This document shows positions 7,762 through 14,003 of a stretch of DNA of 14,003 nucleotides, piece by piece. Within the stretch, counting starts at the first letter, position 1. Each line of letters begins with the position of its first letter. This stretch comes from Zancudomyces culisetae (taxonomy: Eukaryota > Kickxellomycota > Harpellomycetes > Harpellales > Legeriomycetaceae). Where the stretch lies: NCBI GenBank assembly GCA_001969505.1, contig LSSK01000482.1:1-14003 (forward strand), given 5' to 3'. The position numbers and the translations under genes are program-made. The notes under the pieces were generated by a model. It was not told the DNA's origin. It ran no database searches and saw only the letters and a program-made list of their open reading frames with translations.

Positions 7762-9187
7762 TTTTAAATGCCTAAGTTTGTTGTATTTTTTTTAGTTTTT
7801 CTACTAAACGTTAAGTACTAAACAATAATATTTTAGTATCTCTTACCAATTTAGTTAATGTTGTATTTATGTTCCGCCTTAAATGATACGTTTATTTTGG
7901 CAATTTACTTGATTTTAAACTGTTCCCAGTCACATCAGCTGGTTGTTTAAATAGATGAATTTATCCATAGTGTTTCTTTTAATTACAACTTCTTTTGTAA
8001 GAGGTTTTTCTTCTAGGTGTTCGTAGAATCTTTATAAATTTTAACTAATGGTACAAATAATAGTATTGATAGTGTTGTTCACCTCAGTGCAATGGAGTCT
8101 TGTTTGTATCTATGATAGACACCTGGTTTGTGTACACAGGAGAAATTGATATTTTTGTTTAGAATGATGTCATCATATTAACTTTGTTTTAATATATTCA
8201 TTCTATTTATTGGTAAAAAGAACTAGTATGTTATCGATCCTAAAACAACCCATTTGAGATTATCAAGATTAAATAATTAAATAATTTAAAATCGTTATAC
8301 AAGAGTATTTCACCTTTGGTTTTCTATTTTTAAAGAAAAGTACCTAATAAGCTTGCAAACGAGTGTAGTATCGGATTATGAAACATATACCGCTTGTTAT
8401 TGCTGTGGGTTGCCATATATCTTCTTTTTTGTGTTGTATCCATGACGCTTTAATGCTTAACTATAGTTAGGTGCTAACTAAAGCTAGCATAAGCTCAATA
8501 CTTTTATTTTTAGCTATTTCCATACCACCTTCCTGGCATTTTTACTTTTTTTCTCTGTCTAACCACATTTTTTTCACACTCGAATATCGAGGTTTCGAAG
8601 TGGGTGAATAATTGAAAATACATATTATTTTTTGGGCTATTCTTTCCGGGTTAAAATTATTCTCCATATTTCTCCGATTGGAATGGTTTGTTGATCTATT
8701 AACCACGGAGTAATATAAAGTGTGAACTTTTAGCCGCTATTCTTTTCTTCTTCTTATTGTAGTGTTTGAAGCTGATGTATATTTTATATATACGGAAAAA
8801 CTTGCAGCAACAAAGATTGTAACGAATAGAAATTTTGTGATTAGTTTTATCGTGTAAATATCCCTTTCAACAATATAGTAGTCTGTTGGCTTTGGCCAAC
8901 TTATTGACCCGACCTTTTCTTTCTTCTTTTGCTTCTATTTTGTAATGCTGTTGGAGTTTTTTTTCTGTGCCACCGCAATAAGAACAACATGAATATTTAA
9001 AGCAGTTATCCGTTTATTTTCAAGGGAGGTGGGAATGTTAGAGTTGGCATTGATTGTTTATGAACACCTGCGTACTTGACCCCCCGTTTATTGGAAAAAC
9101 AATAGATCGGGAAAATCTGTATAGGTGAAACACAGATCTTTTTTTATGCTTTGTCTTACGTTTATATTGGTGTTAAATTATGTGTTA

Positions 9188-9323
9188 ATAGTGTTACAAC
9201 ACTATCTGCTTGGAATATATTCAAGCTAGATTTTCCGTATGTCACATGTAATGCAAAATGTACATATGTACAATTAAAAATGACATTAAAATTAAAATTT
9301 TAATACTATGGGCTGACACAGCC
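9188..9323. repeat. Cluster of four near-perfect palindromes
   Basis: ATAGTGTT-AC-AACACTAT lies at 9188-9205, TGTACATATGTACA at 9259-9272, ATTAAAATTTTAAT at 9291-9304, and GGCTG-ACA-CAGCC at 9311-9323. All are exact in their arms. They lie 530-670 bases upstream of the permease start. They may be binding sites for dimeric regulators or structure-forming DNA; no factor is identified. Confidence 0.7.
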
Positions 9324-9529
9324 GCCCACATTTTTTTTATTGCGATTTACCAATAATCCGGCTAACGATAACATGATTGCAACTTTGATACGGGGGTTAA
9401 ATCATGTTTTTAAATTACCTTTTTCAAGCCTATATAATTTGGTTTGCCTCATATTAAAAGTATAAGGACAACTAATTGAGCCAAGGAGTAAATGGATAGT
9501 AAAAAAAATGTGTTTCAGATATCCATAGA

Positions 9530-9559
9530 TACGATAGTGATCCACCAAAAACTATCGTA
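9530..9559. promoter_or_regulatory. 9-bp inverted repeat upstream of the permease
   Basis: TACGATAGT (9530-9538) and ACTATCGTA (9551-9559) are exact reverse complements with a 12-base spacer, about 300 bases upstream of the permease start codon. The geometry fits a dimeric transcription factor site or a hairpin. Function is inference. Confidence 0.4.
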
Positions 9560-9764
9560 CAGTAATACAATAGTCGTCTTTTTGTTGTCATAAAACTGCT
9601 AAGTTAACCGAATGAATTCATTGCTGATTGTCACGTTTCATGATTCATTTGAAACAACTTTGTGATGTTAGAAAAATACTTCTAATAGTTAGGAATTTTT
9701 GGCACTTTTCAAGATTACCATTTCTATGATAACTAATTTTTACATTTAAGGTAATGAATACTCT

Positions 9765-9787
9765 GTACATCCCCGCTGTAGATGTAC
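9765..9787. promoter_or_regulatory. 7-bp inverted repeat close to the permease start
   Basis: GTACATC (9765-9771) and GATGTAC (9781-9787) are exact reverse complements around a GC-rich 9-base spacer (CCCGCTGTA), 67 bases upstream of the ATG. It would lie in the core promoter or 5' UTR. It could be a regulatory site or an mRNA hairpin. Confidence 0.35.
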
Positions 9788-9854
9788 TGCCAGTTACTCT
9801 AACTAAATATTATCAAATCAAAACTAAAAAGAAAGCAGCACAAAAGACAAAAGC

Positions 9855-11321
9855 ATGGATAATCTTGGTAAAAAAGAAAGAGGAAGCCAGTCTAGTCTCA
9901 GAGATCAGAAGGATAAATATGACGTAAATAAGGTCATAGCATTAACAACAGAAGAAGAGAGTATAATTAAAAAGGCTCGAAGAAAAATAGATATTCGCAT
10001 CCTGCCCATCATGTACCTGTTGTACCTTTCAGGTGCTATGGACAGGTCCAATGTAGGAGCAGCAATGGTCAATGGTATGATTGAAAGGTTAAACCTCACA
10101 TATTCTCAGCAAGGAAGTGTTAATTCACTGTTTTTTATCACGTACATATTGATGGAGCCATTTGCAAACATGATTCTGAAAAGAACACGACCATCATTTT
10201 GGTTTCCATTTATTGGGATTGCGTGGTCAATAACGTGTATGTGTATGGCGGCTGCCAAGAATGCTGGACAAGCAATACTCATTAGGCTGATTCTAGGTCT
10301 AGTTGAGTCCGGATTTACACCAGGAATGATTACATACTTGGGGTACTGGTATACACGCGAGGAGCTGGGTCCTCGCATGTCTGTCATGTTTTCAGCACTC
10401 CCAGCATCTGGAATCGTCAATTTGTTGTATGGTGCGTTTGTCCTGATACGTGTAGGAAACCTGGCCCCATACCAGCCAATTTTTATTTTTGGTGGAATGA
10501 TCACATTTATTGTTGCTATTGCATCCATTTTTGTGATTAAGGACTATCCAGAACGTGCAAAATTTTTAACGAGTACCGAACAGAGCCTAGTAATCAAGCG
10601 AATCAATGCCAGCCAGGGCAGTGCTGAAAAATCTAGAATAACCATTAGGACCATCCTTGGTACCATTCTTGACTGGAAGGTTTGGGTATTTGCTCTTCTC
10701 AATCTGTCCCGAAGCTATATACTTTACGTTATGGGTTTTGTTGGTCCAAGCATCATCAAATCATTTGGATTTTCAAGCGCAACATCCACATTTTTGTCCA
10801 GCTTGGTGTCGATAACCGGCACAGTCAGTGCAATCGCTTTTGCGTTTCTCTTTCAAAGCACACCCTACTTTATCAGGGTTCTAACTCTGGATATTCTGTC
10901 TGTAGGCTGTTTTGCTGTCGTTGCGTACACTAGAAACAAGGTCCTCCGACTAGTATTTATTTCTATTCTGGGCATCCCATTGTATGCAGCCATTCCTACC
11001 GCAATGAGTTGGATGTCAGTAAACGCTGGCAGTACACAAAAGCGTGCATTGAAGTCGGCCCTGTTTGTAATGATTGGTTCAGTTGCTGGTATTATTTCGC
11101 CCTATCTTTTTACAACTGCAACCGCGCCGGAGTATACTTCAGGCTATGCGTTTGCATTTGGGCTCTATGGGGTTTCAGTTGTTTTAACTTTATTGCTTGC
11201 TTTTAGTCTTAATCGCATGAACAAGAATAAGGACATGAATCCACAAGATGTATCACATTTGAGTCCAGAAGAGCAGCGAGCCATGCACGATTACCATCCA
11301 AATTTTCGTTATATGCTGTGA
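9855..11321 (+). CDS. Major facilitator permease, anion:cation symporter (Dal5/allantoate permease-like) family
   Basis: This is a plasma-membrane or organellar proton-coupled carrier. Family members move allantoate, nicotinate, biotin, pantothenate or similar organic anions; the substrate cannot be told here. The 488-residue product is full length and has 12 likely membrane helices between about residues 50 and 457. A basic soluble N-terminus (DIRILPIMYLLYLSG at 46-60) precedes helix 1. MDRSNVGAA (62-70) stands where the family has its D-R-xN-GNA motif. LIRLILGLVESGFTPGMITYLGYWY (142-166) is the family's signature in helix 4-5. DWKVWVFALLNLS (273-285) opens the second half. The tail ends EQRAMHDYHPNFRYML, the usual DxHPxFRYxL close. 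The start follows an A-rich leader and is the first ATG of the frame. No intron is present. Confidence 0.93.
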   Translation: MDNLGKKERGSQSSLRDQKDKYDVNKVIALTTEEESIIKKARRKIDIRILPIMYLLYLSGAMDRSNVGAAMVNGMIERLNLTYSQQGSVNSLFFITYILMEPFANMILKRTRPSFWFPFIGIAWSITCMCMAAAKNAGQAILIRLILGLVESGFTPGMITYLGYWYTREELGPRMSVMFSALPASGIVNLLYGAFVLIRVGNLAPYQPIFIFGGMITFIVAIASIFVIKDYPERAKFLTSTEQSLVIKRINASQGSAEKSRITIRTILGTILDWKVWVFALLNLSRSYILYVMGFVGPSIIKSFGFSSATSTFLSSLVSITGTVSAIAFAFLFQSTPYFIRVLTLDILSVGCFAVVAYTRNKVLRLVFISILGIPLYAAIPTAMSWMSVNAGSTQKRALKSALFVMIGSVAGIISPYLFTTATAPEYTSGYAFAFGLYGVSVVLTLLLAFSLNRMNKNKDMNPQDVSHLSPEEQRAMHDYHPNFRYML

Positions 11322-12794
11322 TACAAAATCGAATAACTCTTATTTAATATTGCTATGAAGTCTATTATTTATTCTCTGCTCCATTTTTATATTACACATA
11401 GTTTGTATAAGAATAATGGATCTTTAATACACTAATATTTGCATTTCTCAACGGTTATTGCAGTTACAGCAACATTATTTTACAGGTCGATAACCAATCT
11501 TGCACTAATGAAGTTGGCGATACAAAAATAGCTGAACTTTATTCATATCATTTGATTATTGTACCAATTTAATCAATATTTTTGAAATTATTTTTAAAAA
11601 AAGGTTGTATTTCTGAGTAAAATTGAGTTATTCGAAAGGTAGAAAAACTATAGAAAAACTACCAGATACTGATAAATGGTGTTACAAAAAAGTACAACAT
11701 CTCAAGCACTATTCTACAAAAAATCAAACAACTAGAAAAAAGACATAAAACTAAACTAAAGTTAAAACATTGTCAGTTCGAAAGAAATGAGAGATTAATC
11801 CATCTATACCTATATCTATACAACTAATCAATATTAGATAGTTGTTTATAGATGTGTTCAATTCGATAACTACAGTTAGATTCATCATTTTGAGTATTTC
11901 ACATTATACTTTCATCTTCCACTAATTATATAAATTTACACCATTCATTTCAAAAAAAAGGCTAGTATCACCTTTCAGAATATTTTTAAGCATAGATACA
12001 TAAAAATTAACAGTTCTCTTAGTATACACCAGATATTTTGTAAGAAGAGTACATTATTATTCGAATGGTTATAGTTGACAAAATAATGTTAGCACTAGTA
12101 CTCCAGTTGCTTATCCCAATCACAAGAATAAAAATTTTCAATAAACTTTATACAAAGTAGAGTAAAATTATAGTTCTCTGATGATTCTAGCACACCTCAG
12201 TATAAAAATAGCATATGGTACTTAGATGATGAAGATATAATACATACCCCTGCCTTACAAACTAGCTCATGGGTTCTATAAAATATAATTATTTCAGTCA
12301 ACACATTAGCACAAAAGTTGTTTATTTTCAAACATGTCATTTTTGTCACGCCTTTTAATTCGAGCTATTTCCGTTTGAATAGTTTTATAACAATGTATCT
12401 GTAGTCCAACCTATTTACTCTGTAGGAATATTGTTTGGTTGTCAGACTAAACGTATTTTATTTTTCAATGAACAGGTGTTGATTACTTGAAATGTAGTAT
12501 CGCAACCAGGATTATCCAAATTGCATGCCACAAAGTAGTTTGCCAACCCTTATAAATATCTCGATCAAGAACCATTCAATAAACGCCCAATACGTATAAT
12601 TGAGATGGAAATGGCCAGTTTATGTTTGATGAAAGATAAGAAACTGGAACGACCATCTGTTGTCAATTTGATTAAACTTTTTTTGTAAATGTCCATTTAA
12701 GTGATTATACACGAAAAAGACATGAATTGCACCAAGCGTGGTGTATCACAATACAACACTACCGCTTTTCACCTACTAGTTTAGGTAGAGCTCT
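11322..12794. other. AT-rich intergenic region with possible gene remnant
   Basis: Holds the 3' UTRs of the permease (plus) and the acetyltransferase (minus), which converge here. It has many A/T runs and no sizeable gene. The one stretch with coding-like composition is 12539-12688 on the plus strand, an open frame without a good start, noted under findings. Confidence 0.5.
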
Positions 12795-13499
12795 TTACTC
12801 CAAGTGCAACCATTGTATAAGCTCTTTTTTCAAGTACGAATTCCATTGAGTTTCATAAATGGCATATTCGTAACTATCTACGTAATGGTTTTCTGAAACG
12901 AGCACCTTTGACAATACATTTTCTATAGATACTTTTGCAACCTTCTCCAGCCATTTCCGCATCGGCACTTTATCTTCAGTAGTTATAAATACAACTTTGT
13001 GAAGTTTTAAGAAGTCAAAGCTCGTCTGTAGACAGTAGTAGATTGCTTCGCTCCCATATCCACCTTTCCATAGTCTATAATCCAAACCTATCCCAACCTC
13101 AGCATTAGATGATTTTAGATCAATCTCTTTAAGACCACAATTCCCAACTATTACAAAATCCTCGTCAATACCGTTTGTTCCCGCTTTTAGTATCTCTTCT
13201 TTGTTGAATTTGTTTGCAAGATTACCTAAATTGTTCACAGTAATTGCAATTGCAAAAGACAAGTCCTCACCAAGTGCATTTAGTTTTTCTCTATTCTTTC
13301 TTCTTTCTGCAACATCTTCTAGCGACCAACCCTCTCGAGCCTTAGCCATGAACATTAAATACTTCATTGTTTCAGGACAATTTAACAATCGTTGCATTGA
13401 TGTGTCCGATGTTTCGTTGAACGGCGCGAGAATTAGCCTCTTTCCACAAATTGTGTATGAAATCGGTACAGTTATTTAGTCACTGGGATGTTTTACCAT
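12795..13499 (-). pseudogene. GNAT (RimJ/RimL-type) N-acetyltransferase, interrupted by an in-frame TAA near its start
   Basis: The family transfers acetyl from acetyl-CoA to an amine; the substrate is unknown. The longest uninterrupted ATG frame starts at 13397 (200 residues). The family's N-terminal strand GKRLILAPF lies upstream of that ATG in the same frame, so the true start must be earlier. Going up, the frame meets a TAA (13478-13476) and then an ATG at 13499 (MVKHPSD-stop). Conserved parts include PETMKYL, IVGNCGLKEID, AEVGIGLDYRLWKGGYGSEAI (the acetyl-CoA loop is WKGGYGSEA) and LEKVA, which replaces the usual ExxGF. Either the gene carries a nonsense codon, the stop is read through, or a 57-base intron (13496-13440, GTAAAA...GGAAAG with TGACTAAAT inside) removes it and leaves an ATG-only first exon. 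The AAAG acceptor is unlike the TAG acceptors seen elsewhere. The family is confident; the pseudogene status is not. Confidence 0.6.
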
Positions 13500-13915
13500 T
13501 GTTCGGATAGTTTTTTTGTGTATATAATTATGCTTAAAGTTGAAATATATAAAAAATATAATTATAGATTTTAGCTAAATTTTTGATCCATTAAACTAAA
13601 ACTTGAAACCCAAGAAAAATGCATGAATTGTTGGATTGGAATTGAGCCAACTTTTTGGTTTGATATTTTAATTTTGAACAGTATCCAATAATTTGAAAAT
13701 CTTTATTTTTTTTCCAAATTACGCAGCAAACGAATATATAAACCAATGTCTAAAAAGAAATAAATAGATCAAAAAAAATGAAAATGAAAATAATAGTATA
13801 AAATCAACATAATTTATCCATTTGGCTTTGTTTATTTTGATCGCATATCTTTAATCCACTAGCAAACTAATTAAACTTGAAGGAAAGGGATAAGAATATT
13901 AAAACTTACGAGACA
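13500..13915. other. AT-rich region between the acetyltransferase and the right-edge gene
   Basis: Presumed divergent upstream region for the acetyltransferase (minus) and the right-edge gene (plus). It is dominated by A/T runs. TATAAA occurs at 13797-13802, about 115 bases before the plus-strand ATG. Nothing else was recognised. Confidence 0.45.
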
Positions 13916-14003
13916 ATGAACTCCGAAAACAACAGCAACAATCTTTTCAACAGACTGCCAGCAAGCACCCTGTCAACCATATTTGTGCTTGCCCAGAACC
14001 CTC
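13916..14003 (+). CDS. N-terminus of an F-box-like protein (partial, 5' end only)
   Basis: From the ATG the frame is open to the window edge (29 codons). It reads MNSENNSNNLF, then NRLPASTLSTIFVLAQNP. The LPxxxLxxIFxLxxNP spacing matches the F-box-like opening helix of many fungal proteins, some of which continue into ankyrin or leucine-rich repeats; what follows here is unseen. F-box proteins link substrates to SCF ubiquitin ligases through Skp1. The stretch is GC-richer than the DNA before it. The complementary strand is also open over this stretch and has a GTAAGT donor, so a minus-strand exon is the main alternative. Confidence 0.45.
   Translation, partial: MNSENNSNNLFNRLPASTLSTIFVLAQNP

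Larger units (their letters stand above)
7693..9854. other. Gene-free region upstream of the permease
   Basis: About 2.2 kb with no convincing gene on either strand. Short open frames, including one at 8048-8149 with a hydrophobic N-terminus and an ATG-less one ending near 8434, are within chance for such AT-rich DNA. The right 700 bases contain a cluster of palindromes and several GATAA motifs (for example 9368, 9727 and TTATC at 9811) and probably hold the permease promoter. Confidence 0.5.

Noticed and set aside
8291-8434. ATG-less open frame with a hydrophobic tail
   Set aside because: About 47 codons without a stop is expected by chance at this base composition, and there is no start or splice support.
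8458-8482. Palindrome TAACTATAGTTA with a nearby GTTAG/CTAAC repeat
   Set aside because: Isolated, AT-rich and not near a gene start; too little to call a site.
8884-8899. GTTGGC-TTTG-GCCAAC hairpin as a possible terminator or structured RNA
   Set aside because: A single 6-bp stem with no adjacent gene end or conserved RNA motif.
9905-11206. Frames within the permease gene on both strands
   Set aside because: Shadows of the full-length, well-conserved permease.
13905-14003. Minus-strand exon ending at a GTAAGT donor at the right edge
   Set aside because: It is open and has a good donor, but the plus strand offers an ATG followed by an F-box-like LPxxxLxxIFxLxxNP pattern, which is the better explanation.

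Overview
This looks like nuclear DNA of an AT-rich, intron-bearing fungus. The evidence is a eukaryotic translation factor (eIF2 gamma), a nuclear-type tRNA-Ser with internal Pol III boxes, an anion:cation-symporter-family permease of the fungal Dal5 type, a fungal-style YABBY/HMG-like box, and short spliceosomal introns whose 3' sites mostly end in TAG. Long stretches between genes are AT-rich, with many poly-A/T runs and microsatellites. I cannot name the species. An early-diverging AT-rich fungus (for example a zygomycete-grade lineage) would fit, but that is only an impression.

Layout, left to right. Positions 1-718 (minus) hold the 5' part of an intronless gene with an HMG/YABBY-like box and a long disordered tail, cut by the window edge. 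It shares a short upstream region with a possible small three-exon membrane protein on the plus strand (819-1369, tentative). A roughly 700-base gap with a purine/pyrimidine inverted repeat follows. Positions 4643 down to 2071 (minus) encode a helical protein of about 543 residues in eight exons. It shows as unconnected reading frames until the splice sites are joined, and I do not recognise it. Tandem and upstream of it is the intronless eIF2 gamma gene (4970-6319, minus). A 1.3-kb gap follows, with one very tentative spliced micro-gene. A tRNA-Ser(AGA) lies at 7611-7692 (minus). A 2.2-kb apparently gene-free region with a cluster of palindromes leads into the permease gene (9855-11321, plus). 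After another 1.5-kb gap there is a GNAT acetyltransferase gene (minus, ending at 12795), whose upstream coding sequence is interrupted by an in-frame TAA. At the right edge the first 29 codons of an F-box-like protein begin at 13916 (plus).

The genes do not form a pathway; they look like ordinary chromosomal neighbours. The observations most worth following are the unrecognised eight-exon protein, the stop-interrupted acetyltransferase, the internally repeated tail of the HMG-box protein, the possible KKXX membrane protein, and the palindrome cluster upstream of the permease. I saw no CRISPR array, transposase, rRNA or viral gene.
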